DNA from: Oscillospiraceae bacterium
Lineage (GTDB): Bacteria > Bacillota > Clostridia > Oscillospirales > Oscillospiraceae
Reading direction: 5' to 3'
DNA length: 40,207 bases
NCBI GenBank assembly: GCA_020025295.1
Contig: JAHHSJ010000012.1
Location: forward strand, 1-40,207
Under the pieces are notes generated by a model, which had not been told where the DNA came from, ran no database searches, and saw nothing but the letters and a program-made list of their open reading frames with translations. The position numbers and the translations under genes are program-made. Positions within the stretch are counted from its first letter, which is position 1. Every line of letters begins with the position of its first letter. This document shows, one piece after another, positions 1 to 7,558 of the stretch.

Positions 1-2
1 TT

Positions 3-95
3 TCTGAGGATGAGCTCTTCGATATGATGGGTGATTACCGGGAAACCGCTCTGCGTATGATTGAACTGGGCGCTCGGATGCTCCGGGATTATTAA
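3..95 (+). CDS. 3' end of an unidentified gene
   Basis: An open frame runs from the window edge to TAA at 93-95. It gives about 30 residues, acidic and then helical, ending in ARMLRDY. The start lies outside the window. No family can be recognised from so short a tail, so no function is proposed. About 60 bases separate it from the next gene, which has its own weak promoter. Confidence 0.6.
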   Translation, partial: SEDELFDMMGDYRETALRMIELGARMLRDY

Positions 96-121
96 AGGCT
101 TCGGTTCCTCACAGAAAATAA

Positions 122-127
122 TATAAT
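122..127 (+). promoter_or_regulatory. Putative -10 box for the YrvL-like gene
   Basis: A perfect TATAAT lies 28 bases before the ATG at 155. The matching -35 region (near 100-105, TTCGGT) is poor, so the promoter is only moderately supported. Confidence 0.4.
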
Positions 128-154
128 GAATTTTCAATTACAGAAAGGGCTGCT

Positions 155-574
155 ATGAATCACGAAGAAAACGAGGAACAGACAAAGCTCATTGTTATAG
201 TAATCGCTATCGGTCTATTGCTGGCCGGACTCGCTCTACTGTCCGTGTTCGCCGGTTCTTTTATGCATCTGCTGGGTCTGCAATACGAAAGCGCCAAAAG
301 CTTTATGCTCTATTTCATCACCGCTGCTATTCTGGGCTACCTGCTGAACATTGGCTTCGGTCTGATCTATGGCCTGCTGATTGCCACCACCGATATAAAG
401 AACAAATTGAACCGGAAAATTTGGCGATGGTCTTTGGTCTTTCTGGACGCAATCGCATCCATCCTTGGATTCACGGTCGTAGATCACCTTATGCCCTCGG
501 TGTCAGCCAGTTTTCTTTCCATTCTTGTGATCTCTATTCTCTTTGCCCTATTCGATAAGAAAAAAGGAACATAA
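155..574 (+). CDS. Small four-helix membrane protein, YrvL-like
   Basis: This is a 139-residue integral membrane protein. After a charged N-terminus (residues 1-11, rich in Glu and Asn) there are four hydrophobic segments at about 13-35, 50-78, 92-108 and 114-133, and a short KKK tail. Length, topology and the segment around LLGLQYES resemble the Bacillus YrvL-type regulatory membrane proteins, small multi-spanning proteins of poorly known role. That resemblance is from memory of the family and is not certain. The start has AGAAAGGG 7 bases upstream. The gene is monocistronic, with its own -10 box and a strong terminator right after the stop. Nothing around it suggests a specific partner. Confidence 0.6.
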   Translation: MNHEENEEQTKLIVIVIAIGLLLAGLALLSVFAGSFMHLLGLQYESAKSFMLYFITAAILGYLLNIGFGLIYGLLIATTDIKNKLNRKIWRWSLVFLDAIASILGFTVVDHLMPSVSASFLSILVISILFALFDKKKGT

Positions 575-577
575 CAA

Positions 578-622
578 AACCGGCCGACGGAGCTAAGCTC
601 TGTCGGCCGGTTCTTTCTTTTT
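578..622 (+). terminator. Strong intrinsic terminator
   Basis: An 11-bp perfect stem (AACCGGCCGAC with GTCGGCCGGTT) is followed by a T-rich tract at 611-622. It ends the YrvL-like transcript. Confidence 0.92.
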
Positions 623-983
623 ATGTCTCTTGCGTTTTCGCTCAATTTGCTCTGCGGAGGCGTAAATCTACCAGCGTTCTCCCTTTCTTATATATAATGT
701 ATCTCGCATCTCCGGCTGAGCACACCCGTCCGCTGTTTCAAACCAAAAACACAAAACGAAACGGCATGGCTCCGCTCCCGGGGGAACGGCACCACGCCGT
801 ACAAAACCGCTTTGATACAAGGTCGCTTTCAACCGATGCACTTCGTGCGGTTTTTCCTTCGCAGGATTGTTAATTTTTAGTCAATATTCAAAAGTGCTCA
901 AAAACCAGACACTTTTCATTTCTGACAGTATCATATTTTCAACAATTTGTTATGATAAAGACGGAGATATTCCAGCTTCTCTC
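623..983. other. Gene-free stretch with AT-rich dyads
   Basis: I see no convincing gene in these 361 bases. The stretch contains an operator-like element at 867-884 and an AT-rich inverted repeat at 929-957, with arms TATCATA and TATGATA. The second lies just past the TetR stop codon and could act as a weak 3' end on the minus strand. A short hairpin at about 833-850 followed by TTTTT could be a weak plus-strand terminator. Confidence 0.5.
867..884. promoter_or_regulatory. Operator-like element downstream of tetR
   Basis: TTGTTAATTTTTAGTCAA with flanks GGA and TAT closely matches the dyad at 1645-1662 (TTGTTAAATTTTTGACAA), including the 5' flank GGA. The other copy overlaps the -35 box of the redox operon, so this may be a second binding site for the same TetR protein. 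That role is inferred from sequence similarity only. Confidence 0.4.
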
Positions 984-1526
984 TCATTTTGCGAAAAATT
1001 GTTCTTTGGCAGAAAGATGAATTGCTCTGGTTGCCGCAGCCGGGTCCTTTTTCATACCTGCGTTCACCCAATCACCGACCATACCTACGATGGCATGGGC
1101 ATAGAACCGGGCCACAAATTCCCGCTCTTCACCCTGAATGTCCAGCCGCTCATAGCTGTCCTGTGCAATTTCCATCAGCCAGTAGCGGTAATAGCCCACC
1201 AAAATCTGACGGAGAGCACGGGGATTCAGGTCTGCCAGTGCATTGGAATAGAAATTCTTCTCCTTCCGCATACATCCGCACAGCGTCACAACGCTTTGCG
1301 CCCACTCGTGCTGATTCATGTACGGCAGCAGATGCGGTTCAATATCCGTCTGGAAAATCAATTCCATCACATCGTATTTATCTCTGAAGTAATAGTAAAA
1401 GGTGTTGCGGTTAATGCCGCACCGTTTTGCGATCTCTGTCACGGAGATTCGCTCAAACGGTACCTGCTCCACCAGTTCTTTCGTCCCCTTGACGATTGCC
1501 TGCTTGGTCAAATCAGCAGCCGCCAC
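984..1526 (-). CDS. TetR/AcrR-family transcriptional regulator
   Basis: The product is predicted to be a dimeric repressor of 180 residues with an N-terminal helix-turn-helix followed by an all-helical ligand domain. The recognition region reads ISVTEIAKRCGINRNTFYYY, a textbook TetR motif (TetR proteins usually have F/YYYF here). I chose GTG at 1526 because a purine-rich ribosome binding site (AAGGGGGAG) sits 8 bases upstream. The longer TTG start at 1568 lies inside the -10 box of the gene's own promoter. It is divergent from the four-gene redox operon, with dyads covering both promoters, so it probably controls itself and that operon. The ligand is unknown. Confidence 0.88.
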   Translation of the reverse strand: MAAADLTKQAIVKGTKELVEQVPFERISVTEIAKRCGINRNTFYYYFRDKYDVMELIFQTDIEPHLLPYMNQHEWAQSVVTLCGCMRKEKNFYSNALADLNPRALRQILVGYYRYWLMEIAQDSYERLDIQGEEREFVARFYAHAIVGMVGDWVNAGMKKDPAAATRAIHLSAKEQFFAK

Positions 1527-1567
1527 ATCCTTCTCCCCCTTCCTTTTCTTGTTACTTCGGTAGTTCA

Positions 1568-1596
1568 ATTATACCGACCGCCCTTGCTTTTTGCAA
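1568..1596 (-). promoter_or_regulatory. tetR promoter
   Basis: On the minus strand the -35 TTGCAA (1591-1596) is spaced 17 bases from a perfect TATAAT (1568-1573). The -35 box lies inside the inverted repeat at 1581-1599. Confidence 0.75.
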
Positions 1597-1599
1597 GGG
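1581..1599. promoter_or_regulatory. Inverted repeat over the tetR -35 box
   Basis: CCCTTGC-TTTTT-GCAAGGG is a perfect 7-bp dyad covering the -35 of tetR. A related half-site, CTTGCAAC, follows at 1608-1614. It could be an autoregulatory operator or a transcription roadblock; function is inferred from position. Confidence 0.5.
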
Positions 1600-1644
1600 T
1601 ACCCCTCTTGCAACTTTTCCCCATTCGGGATATTGCGCCATGGA

Positions 1645-1684
1645 TTGTTAAATTTTTGACAATAGAGGCGTTTTTTATCATAAT
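1645..1684 (+). promoter_or_regulatory. Redox-operon promoter with overlapping operator
   Basis: The -35 TTGACA (1656-1661) is 17 bases from the -10 CATAAT (1679-1684). The -35 sits in a near-palindrome, TTGTTAAATTTTTGACAA (1645-1662, 7 of 8 positions symmetric in the arms), a good position for repression by the divergent TetR protein. Confidence 0.7.
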
Positions 1685-1702
1685 TTAAAGGAGGATATCG
1701 TT

Positions 1703-2557
1703 ATGAAGAGAGAGAAAACTGTCAAATGCGGTCGTGCGGACATCCTAATCAAATGGATCATGTTCACCGCCGCCATCACCGGAATGGCTCTGATTAGCTC
1801 ATTCTACCCCATTCAGGGCAATGTGCCGCTGATTGTCATTCCCTGCATTCTGGTTCTGCTGCTGGCAAAGCCCGTGTTCTTTGAGCGGCTGAAGCTGACC
1901 ACCCTGCTGGTCATGCGAATTGTCGTTGTGTTTGCCGCAATGAAGCTCTTTAACCCCCAGGTGTATGTGGACTTCATCATGCTGGCCCTCATCATCAACA
2001 TTCTGGAAGCTACCTTCACCGACCTGCTGCGCTACAAGAAGTACTTCAACGCCATCTCCGGCTTTGCGCTGGCCATCGGCGTCATCACCCTGCGCGGCGT
2101 CTGGCAGTGGGACGCTCCCTTCGGTGACTACTATCTGACCGAGGGCGTCATTCCCGCCGTCACGATTTTCTACATCATCGCCTACACCATCTGGAACTGG
2201 ATCTTCGTCACCAACGAGTTCAGCGATTCCGTTGCTCTGATGCATGTCGGCTTCCTGCTGGCTCCCATCATCGGCAGCATCTGCACTTGGGAGCTGGGCG
2301 CGTTCGGCGGCTTCGGCATGTGGCTGCTGCTGCGTGCAAACTCTCTGGCCATTGGCGGCTGGATGCAGATCGGCGCCAAGGACTGGTTCGAGCGTGAGTA
2401 TCACAGCCCCCGTTTCGAGGCCTTTGTGAATTGGACCAAGAAGAGAAATGTCCAGATCGTAGCTATGCTCATCAATGTAGGCCTGATCATCGCCTCCATC
2501 GTCATCACGATGATGCACGGCGGCATTCAGTTTGAGTTCGCACCCTTCTTCCTCTAA
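1703..2557 (+). CDS. Multi-spanning membrane protein, DUF5692-like (copy A)
   Basis: This 284-residue membrane protein has about eight hydrophobic segments, a charged N-terminus and a short periplasmic-looking stretch. It is a distant paralogue of the last gene of the operon (5340-6269). Both share an I-NI-EA-F-D pattern (here IINILEATFTD), a conserved asparagine region and an AY-x2-WN motif (AYTIWNW). The overall pattern fits the uncharacterised DUF5692 group, though I cannot confirm the family name without a search. The ribosome binding site AAAGGAGG stands upstream of ATG. It is first in a TetR-controlled operon with a FAD oxidoreductase and its reductase. A role as membrane anchor, electron-accepting partner or substrate channel is possible but unproven. 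Confidence 0.65.
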   Translation: MKREKTVKCGRADILIKWIMFTAAITGMALISSFYPIQGNVPLIVIPCILVLLLAKPVFFERLKLTTLLVMRIVVVFAAMKLFNPQVYVDFIMLALIINILEATFTDLLRYKKYFNAISGFALAIGVITLRGVWQWDAPFGDYYLTEGVIPAVTIFYIIAYTIWNWIFVTNEFSDSVALMHVGFLLAPIIGSICTWELGAFGGFGMWLLLRANSLAIGGWMQIGAKDWFEREYHSPRFEAFVNWTKKRNVQIVAMLINVGLIIASIVITMMHGGIQFEFAPFFL

Positions 2558-2611
2558 TCCGGAAGAGCACGAGTAAAGGGCAATGAGCCCGGAACAGGAG
2601 ATTCGAAACAT

Positions 2612-4144
2612 ATGGAAAACTATGATGTCATTGTCATCGGCGCAGGTAACGGCGGTCTGGCGGCAGCTGCTACTCTGGCTGAAAAGGGAAAGAATGTCAT
2701 TCTTTTCGAAAAGCACAACATCCCCGGTGGCTGCGGCACCAGCTTCCGGCGCGGTCGCTTCGAGTTTGAGGTTGCACTGCATCAGCTGAGCCACATGGGC
2801 ACCCCGGAGAAGCCCGGTCCCCTGAGAGAGCAGTTCCGCCGCTACGGCATTGAGCAGGAGATTGACTGGATTCAGATTGAAGAGCTGTATCGAGTCAACT
2901 TCCCCGACGGAACCGGCATCAGCATTCCCGTCGGCCGTGAGAAGTGCGTGGCTTTCCTGCAGAAGGAATTCCCCCAGCAGGCCGCCAACATTGCCCGCTA
3001 TTTTGACACCGTCTACGCCTTTGCCGAGCAGGCTGCCGCCTTCGCAGAGAAGAGCGCCCAGAGCACCGGCGAACCCGGCGCTATGAAGAAGTTCGTCATG
3101 AAGAAGGGCTTCCCCAAGATGTATCCCGTGCTGGCTCAGTACGGTCTGAAGAGCTCTCAGGAGGTTCTGGACGAGTTCTTCCCCGGCTGCCCCAAGCTGC
3201 AGCTGGCTCTGAGCGTCTACTGGTGCTTCATGGGCATGAGCCCCGACCGCTTCCCCTGGTCCATTCTGGCCAAGTGCACCTACATTTATATGGAGGACAA
3301 GCCCTACTATCTGCGCGGCACCTCTATGATGATGAATCAGGCCATTATGGAGGCTGTCAAGCGCATGGGCGGCGTGGTTCAGCTGAACTGCGGCGTGAAG
3401 AAGATTCTTGTGGAGAACGGCACCGCCGTGGGCGTCATCGACGAGCATGGCAACGAGTACCGTGCCAAGAAAATCATCTCCAACATCTCCCCCATCGCAA
3501 CCTACGGCGCTCTGATGGACCCCAAGGATGTGCCCGAGGCTGCCCGTGACTACCTGAAGCCCTACACCGTGGGCATTTCCGCCCTGACCTGCTTCATCGG
3601 TCTGGACTGCACCCCCGAGGAGATCGGCTTCACCACCTCCTTCACTCTGAACTACGAGAGTCTGGACGCCAACAAGGACTTCCAGTGTGCTTACGACCTG
3701 CTGCCCGAGAACGATCCTCTGGTCGCCACCTGCTACACCGTGGACGATCCCGAGGTTTCTCCCGCCGGCACCTCTGTCATCACCGCCGGTACGCTGAAGT
3801 ACGGCGCTGCATGGGAGAAGCTGTCCCCCGAGCAGTACTATGAGATGAAGTACGAGGCCGGCCGCCGCATCGTGGCCCGTCTGGAGAAGATGTATCCCGG
3901 CTTCACCTCTCACATTGAGGAGATGGAGGTTGCCACTCCCCTGACCCATATGCGCTATCTGGGTCATCCCGGCGGCGCCATCTACGGCTACGAGCAGGAC
4001 CTGCGCCAGTCGGTGTTCTTCTTCCCCACCGAAAGCAAGCTGCCCGGTCTGGAATTCGCAAGCGGCTGGGTGAATGCCTGCGGCTTCGGTCCCAACTACA
4101 CTTACGCGGACAAGGTCGCAACTCAGGTTGCGCAGGAGGTATAA
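2612..4144 (+). CDS. FAD-dependent oxidoreductase, phytoene desaturase / retinol saturase-like
   Basis: This 510-residue flavoprotein belongs to the CrtI / CrtISO / all-trans-retinol 13,14-reductase superfamily. The N-terminal dinucleotide fold is complete: GAGNGGLAAA at 10-19, the ribose-binding Glu at 33 (LFEK), and GGCGTSFRRGRFEFE at about 39-53, the usual second FAD-contact region. The C-terminal FAD signature lies near 478-495 (GLEFASGWVNACGFGPNY). Relatives add or remove hydrogen at C=C bonds of hydrophobic polyenes. No prenyl or carotenoid synthesis genes are nearby, so the substrate is unknown; a hydrophobic unsaturated compound taken from outside is an inference. AGGAG precedes ATG by 11 bases, and the next gene starts one base after the stop. 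Confidence 0.85.
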   Translation: MENYDVIVIGAGNGGLAAAATLAEKGKNVILFEKHNIPGGCGTSFRRGRFEFEVALHQLSHMGTPEKPGPLREQFRRYGIEQEIDWIQIEELYRVNFPDGTGISIPVGREKCVAFLQKEFPQQAANIARYFDTVYAFAEQAAAFAEKSAQSTGEPGAMKKFVMKKGFPKMYPVLAQYGLKSSQEVLDEFFPGCPKLQLALSVYWCFMGMSPDRFPWSILAKCTYIYMEDKPYYLRGTSMMMNQAIMEAVKRMGGVVQLNCGVKKILVENGTAVGVIDEHGNEYRAKKIISNISPIATYGALMDPKDVPEAARDYLKPYTVGISALTCFIGLDCTPEEIGFTTSFTLNYESLDANKDFQCAYDLLPENDPLVATCYTVDDPEVSPAGTSVITAGTLKYGAAWEKLSPEQYYEMKYEAGRRIVARLEKMYPGFTSHIEEMEVATPLTHMRYLGHPGGAIYGYEQDLRQSVFFFPTESKLPGLEFASGWVNACGFGPNYTYADKVATQVAQEV

Positions 4145-4145
4145 C

Positions 4146-5315
4146 ATGGCAAAGACGATCAAAGAAACCCTGCTGGGCACTCTGGTGCACGGCGAAGAGA
4201 TTCTGCAGGAGATTGATGTGCTGCGCACCGTTTCTCCCGACCCCATCCACCCCGTGGACCCCGCAGCCGCCTGCCTGAAGGGACTGCATCCCAAGCAGGT
4301 CAATCTGGTGGTGACCGCCATCCACGACACCGGCAAAAACGCCAAGGTGTTCCGCCTGTCCGGCAAGGACGGTTATCTGCCTCCCTTTGAGGCCGGTCAG
4401 TACCTGAACATCTTCACTGAGATCGACGGCGTGCGTACCAGCCGCCCCTACTCCATCAGCTCTTCTCCCCGTCAGCGTGCCTACTACGAAATCACCGTGG
4501 CCCGCACCGTGAACGGTTTTGTGTCCGACTACTTCCTGGACAAGGTCAAGGTGGGCGATGAGTTCACCGCTTCCCGTCCTGCCGGCGTGTTCCGCCATCA
4601 GCCCGTGTTCCACAGCAAGAAGATGCTGATGCTGGGCGGTGGTTCCGGCATCACCCCCTTCATGAGCATGATCCGTGAAGTGCTGGATGCCGGTCTGGAC
4701 CGGGACATGGTCCTGCTGTACGGCTGCCGCAGCGCTGAGGTGGCTCTGTTCCACGATCAGCTGACCGCCCTGTCCCACAACTTTGACAACTTCCGTTACT
4801 ATCTGGTGGTTTCCGACGAGAATGCCGTGTGGGACGGTGAGCGTGGCTTCATCACTGCTGACCTCATCAAGAAGCTGTGCCCCGACTACGCCCAGCGCAC
4901 CGCATACATCTGCGGCCCTGAGATCATGAACGAGTTCTGCGTCAAGCAGCTGGAGGCTCTGGGTCTGGCTCAGAAGAACATCCGCCGTGAGATGTTCGGC
5001 GCTGCCAAGGATATTACCAAGGAGGCCGGTTGGCCCAGTGAGCTGAACGGCACCGAGGAGTTCACCGTCACCGTGAACGGCAAGCAGAAGATCACCGCCA
5101 AGTCCGGCGAGTCCCTGCTGACCGCTCTGGAGCGTGCCGGCGTCCGGGTCAATGTCTGCTGCCGCAGCGGCGAGTGCAGCCTGTGCCGTGTCCAGCTGGT
5201 CAGCGGCAAGGTGTTCCTGTCCAAGGGCATGATGCTCCGCAAGGCCGATGAGAAGTATGGCTACATCCACTCCTGCAAGTCCTACCCCATCTCCGACATT
5301 TCCATCCTGCTGTAA
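4146..5315 (+). CDS. Flavodoxin/ferredoxin-type reductase with C-terminal 2Fe-2S domain
   Basis: A 389-residue soluble electron-transfer protein. It has an N-terminal extension of about 50 residues, an FAD domain with RPYS at 100-103, an NAD(P)H domain with GGGSGITP at 164-171 and a CGPEIM segment at 256-261. A plant-type ferredoxin domain ends the protein, with cluster ligands Cys339, Cys344, Cys347 and Cys377 (C-x4-C-x2-C-x29-C). The layout matches reductases that carry electrons from NAD(P)H to a partner oxidoreductase. The likely partner is the FAD enzyme encoded one base upstream, which is an inference from coupling. I start at ATG 4146 because AGGAGG lies 7 bases before it; the longer open frame runs inside the upstream gene. 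Confidence 0.88.
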   Translation: MAKTIKETLLGTLVHGEEILQEIDVLRTVSPDPIHPVDPAAACLKGLHPKQVNLVVTAIHDTGKNAKVFRLSGKDGYLPPFEAGQYLNIFTEIDGVRTSRPYSISSSPRQRAYYEITVARTVNGFVSDYFLDKVKVGDEFTASRPAGVFRHQPVFHSKKMLMLGGGSGITPFMSMIREVLDAGLDRDMVLLYGCRSAEVALFHDQLTALSHNFDNFRYYLVVSDENAVWDGERGFITADLIKKLCPDYAQRTAYICGPEIMNEFCVKQLEALGLAQKNIRREMFGAAKDITKEAGWPSELNGTEEFTVTVNGKQKITAKSGESLLTALERAGVRVNVCCRSGECSLCRVQLVSGKVFLSKGMMLRKADEKYGYIHSCKSYPISDISILL

Positions 5316-5339
5316 TGCCATTCAACGAGAGGAACGCTT

Positions 5340-6269
5340 ATGGGATTCTTTTTCACTGGTTATAACCTGACTACCATTGTCGGTTTCATTGCGCTGGTGG
5401 CTGCGCTGATCCTCCTCAACGAGATCAGCCGCCGCAGCAAGATTGCATCCATTTTGATGTATGTTGCCGTTCCCGCGGTGCTGTTTGCCCTGATTGCCTT
5501 TGGCGTGGTGGGCAGCCCCTCCTCCAAGACTTGGTTCGGCAATGTAAAGACCATTTCCGCCCTGATGGGCGTCTGGGGCTTCCTGCTGATCCGCTTCTCC
5601 AAGCTGGGCAAGACTAAGTTCGCCCAGATTTTCCCCGTGGCTATTCTGGGTATCAACATCGCCGAGGCCGTTTTCCGTGACGTCGAGGTATTCATGATCT
5701 ACAAGGAAATGGTCGTAGACAACGCCAACCTGATTCAGCTGGGCGGCTACTGGAACCTGTTCAACGCTGCCGCAGGCGTCCTGCTGCTGCTGACCATGAC
5801 CGGCTTCACGGGTATTCGTGTCGCTAAGACCTCCGCTCGTGACATGGTGTGGCCGGATCAGGTCTGGTTCTGGATTCTGGCATACGATGTGTGGAATGCC
5901 GCTTACTGCTACAACTGCATCTCCACCCGCAGTATGTATTCCGGTATGTCCTTGCTGGCGGCCTGCACGCTGGCAGAAGTCCTCTGCAAGAGAGGCGTCT
6001 GGCTGCAGCACCGTGCCCAGACTCTGGCTCTGTTTGGTATGTTCTCTCTGGCTGTGGATTACAGCACTATGCCCGCCTTTGCCATCGAGGCCAGCTACCG
6101 TCCCGCCGCATGGGGTGCTCTGAGCATCGCCGCCTTTGTGGTCAATCTGGTGGTGTTTGTGTATATGCTGGTGCAGGTCAGAAAGACCAAGCGCAACCCC
6201 TACACCAAGGAGCTGTATGTCGAGAGCAAGGCATATCAGAAAAATCTTTCCGCCAACGGTCTGTCCTAA
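5340..6269 (+). CDS. Multi-spanning membrane protein, DUF5692-like (copy B)
   Basis: This 309-residue protein has eight or nine hydrophobic segments and a cytosolic basic tail (KTKRNPYTKE). It carries the same landmarks as the first operon gene: ILGINIAEAVFRD, a YWNLFNAAAG segment and AYDVWNAAYCYN. The two membrane genes are therefore probably ancient duplicates that bracket the two enzymes. The segment around YCYNC holds two cysteines and several aromatic residues, which could bind a cofactor; that is speculative. GAGAGG lies before ATG, the gap to the reductase gene is 24 bases, and a strong terminator follows. Confidence 0.65.
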   Translation: MGFFFTGYNLTTIVGFIALVAALILLNEISRRSKIASILMYVAVPAVLFALIAFGVVGSPSSKTWFGNVKTISALMGVWGFLLIRFSKLGKTKFAQIFPVAILGINIAEAVFRDVEVFMIYKEMVVDNANLIQLGGYWNLFNAAAGVLLLLTMTGFTGIRVAKTSARDMVWPDQVWFWILAYDVWNAAYCYNCISTRSMYSGMSLLAACTLAEVLCKRGVWLQHRAQTLALFGMFSLAVDYSTMPAFAIEASYRPAAWGALSIAAFVVNLVVFVYMLVQVRKTKRNPYTKELYVESKAYQKNLSANGLS

Positions 6270-6311
6270 TCGGGAAACTCCCTCTTCCCTTCTTTTCGTC
6301 CGCAGACCGCT

Positions 6312-6348
6312 TAAAACCCCTGTTCCCACCCGGGAACAGGGGCTTTTT
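6312..6348 (+). terminator. Terminator of the redox operon
   Basis: The perfect 11-bp stem CCCCTGTTCCC / GGGAACAGGGG (6317-6327 and 6332-6342) is followed by CTTTTT. It separates the TetR-controlled operon from the ferredoxin operon. Confidence 0.93.
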
Positions 6349-6363
6349 GTCACAATTTGGAGA

Positions 6364-6392
6364 TTGACACAGGGCTCCGACTATGCTAGTAT
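6364..6392 (+). promoter_or_regulatory. Promoter of the ferredoxin operon
   Basis: A perfect -35 TTGACA (6364-6369), a 17-base spacer and an extended -10 TGC-TAGTAT (6387-6392). Confidence 0.88.
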
Positions 6393-6402
6393 ATAAGAAA
6401 TC

Positions 6403-6414
6403 GCTTAATTAAGC
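6403..6414. promoter_or_regulatory. 12-bp palindrome at the transcription start, putative ArsR operator
   Basis: GCTTAATTAAGC is a perfect palindrome about 10 bases after the -10 box, where a bound repressor would block initiation. The third gene of the operon encodes an ArsR-type repressor, so autoregulation is the simplest reading. Confidence 0.55.
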
Positions 6415-6434
6415 ATTTACTTAGGAGGAGATCT

Positions 6435-6638
6435 ATGGCATCCAAGCGTTTTGCTCAGGTGGGCGAGTTCTGCGTTGCCTGCGGCAGCTGCATCAAGGTC
6501 TGTCCCATGTCCGCCATTCAAATCTGGAAGGGCGTGGTGGCTCAAATCGACCCCAACCGCTGTGTCGGCTGCGGAAAGTGCGCCGGAGAGTGTCCGGCCG
6601 GGACCATTGAACTGAAAAATCGGGAGGTGACGGCATGA
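6435..6638 (+). CDS. 2[4Fe-4S] ferredoxin
   Basis: A 67-residue clostridial-type ferredoxin. The first cluster motif uses Cys13, 16, 19 and 23 (CVACGSCIKVCP) and the second Cys43, 46, 49 and 53 (CVGCGKCAGECP). It is a soluble low-potential one-electron carrier. AGGAGG stands 8 bases before ATG. Its stop codon overlaps the start of the next gene by four bases (ATGA), so it is translated together with the membrane Fe-S protein and probably exchanges electrons with it. Confidence 0.95.
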   Translation: MASKRFAQVGEFCVACGSCIKVCPMSAIQIWKGVVAQIDPNRCVGCGKCAGECPAGTIELKNREVTA

Positions 6639-7273
6639 AGCAGCCAAAAAAGCATTGGTACGATTACCTTTGGGTGGTCACCCCCATCTATTTGGGACTG
6701 GGATTTTTTAATATCCTGTTTGCGTGGCTGGGCATGATTTTCTTCTGTCTGCCGCTGTTTATTGCCATCTTCGGCGGCGGTAAGCTCTACTGCAACCGCT
6801 ACTGCGACCGAGGGCAGTTCCTCAGCCTGCTGGGCAAGCGGCCGGGGCTGTCCCGAAACAAGCCCACCCCCAACTGGATGCGCTCCAAGGCCTTCCGGTA
6901 CGGGTTCCTGATTTTCTTCTTCGCCATGTTCTTCCAGATGCTGTATACCACTTGGCTGGTGGGCAGCGGTGCGGAAACGCTGCGGCAGGCGATCAAGCTC
7001 TTCTGGACCTTCAAGGTGCCTTGGCACTGGGCCTATCACGGCACGGCGGTGGCTCCTTGGGTGGCTCAGTTCGCCTTCGGCTTTTACAGCATGATGCTCA
7101 CCTCCACCCTGATCGGTCTGATCGTCATGGCGCTCTATAAACCCCGTTCCTGGTGCGTGTTCTGCCCCATGGGCACCACCACCCAGCTGATTTGCAAAGC
7201 CAAAGCCGGCAAACCTTCTTGTGAAGGCGGCTGTTCCGGCTGCATGAAAAAGGAGGAACCGACCCATGCGTGA
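6635..7273 (+). CDS. NapH/YccM-like membrane iron-sulfur protein
   Basis: This 212-residue protein resembles the membrane parts of NapH, NosR and YccM, which carry electrons across or along the membrane. Hydrophobic segments lie at about 13-48, 88-110 and 143-168. Two paired Cys motifs of this family are present: CNRYCDRGQ (Cys53, Cys57) and CVFCPMG (Cys174, Cys177). A cytosolic C-terminal Cys cluster (Cys196, 200, 203) follows, shorter than the double cluster of full NapH. It overlaps the ferredoxin gene by 4 bases and the ArsR gene by 8. The electron acceptor is not encoded in this operon. The redox cassette just upstream is one candidate, by position only. Confidence 0.82.
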   Translation: MKQPKKHWYDYLWVVTPIYLGLGFFNILFAWLGMIFFCLPLFIAIFGGGKLYCNRYCDRGQFLSLLGKRPGLSRNKPTPNWMRSKAFRYGFLIFFFAMFFQMLYTTWLVGSGAETLRQAIKLFWTFKVPWHWAYHGTAVAPWVAQFAFGFYSMMLTSTLIGLIVMALYKPRSWCVFCPMGTTTQLICKAKAGKPSCEGGCSGCMKKEEPTHA

Positions 7274-7553
7274 AAACGCCAAGCGAGTGTCCGCCCTGAT
7301 GGGCCAGCTGGCCAATGAGAACCGGCTGCTGATCCTCTGCGCCCTGCTGGAAGGTTCCAAAACCGTGGGTGAGCTGGCGGAAGCCGTTCCGGACATTTCC
7401 GGCCCGGCTCTGTCCCAGCACCTGCACAAGCTTCGAGATGCCGGGCTGATCTGTTCGGAAAAAGAGGCGCAATTCATCCGCTATTCCATCTGCGATCCCC
7501 GTATTCGGGATCTGATCGACCTGCTCCGGCGCTCCTACTGCACCGGAGAATGA
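7266..7553 (+). CDS. ArsR-family transcriptional regulator
   Basis: A 95-residue winged-helix repressor. The helix-turn-helix spans about 33-60 and includes a recognition helix in GPALSQHLHKLRDAG; the wing lies at 62-75. Cys25, Cys63, Cys76 and Cys92 could sense metal or thiol-reactive compounds, but no standard ELCVC metal box is present. It overlaps the NapH-like gene by 8 bases, so repressor and targets share one transcript and probably regulate themselves through the palindrome at 6403-6414. Confidence 0.88.
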   Translation: MRENAKRVSALMGQLANENRLLILCALLEGSKTVGELAEAVPDISGPALSQHLHKLRDAGLICSEKEAQFIRYSICDPRIRDLIDLLRRSYCTGE

Positions 7554-7558
7554 CCTGC

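Noticed and set aside
1799..4366. Very long minus-strand open frame of 855 codons opposite the redox genes
   Set aside because: It is antisense to well-supported flavoprotein and membrane genes, with no ribosome binding site and low-complexity Gly/Gln/His-rich content, an effect of GC-rich codon use.
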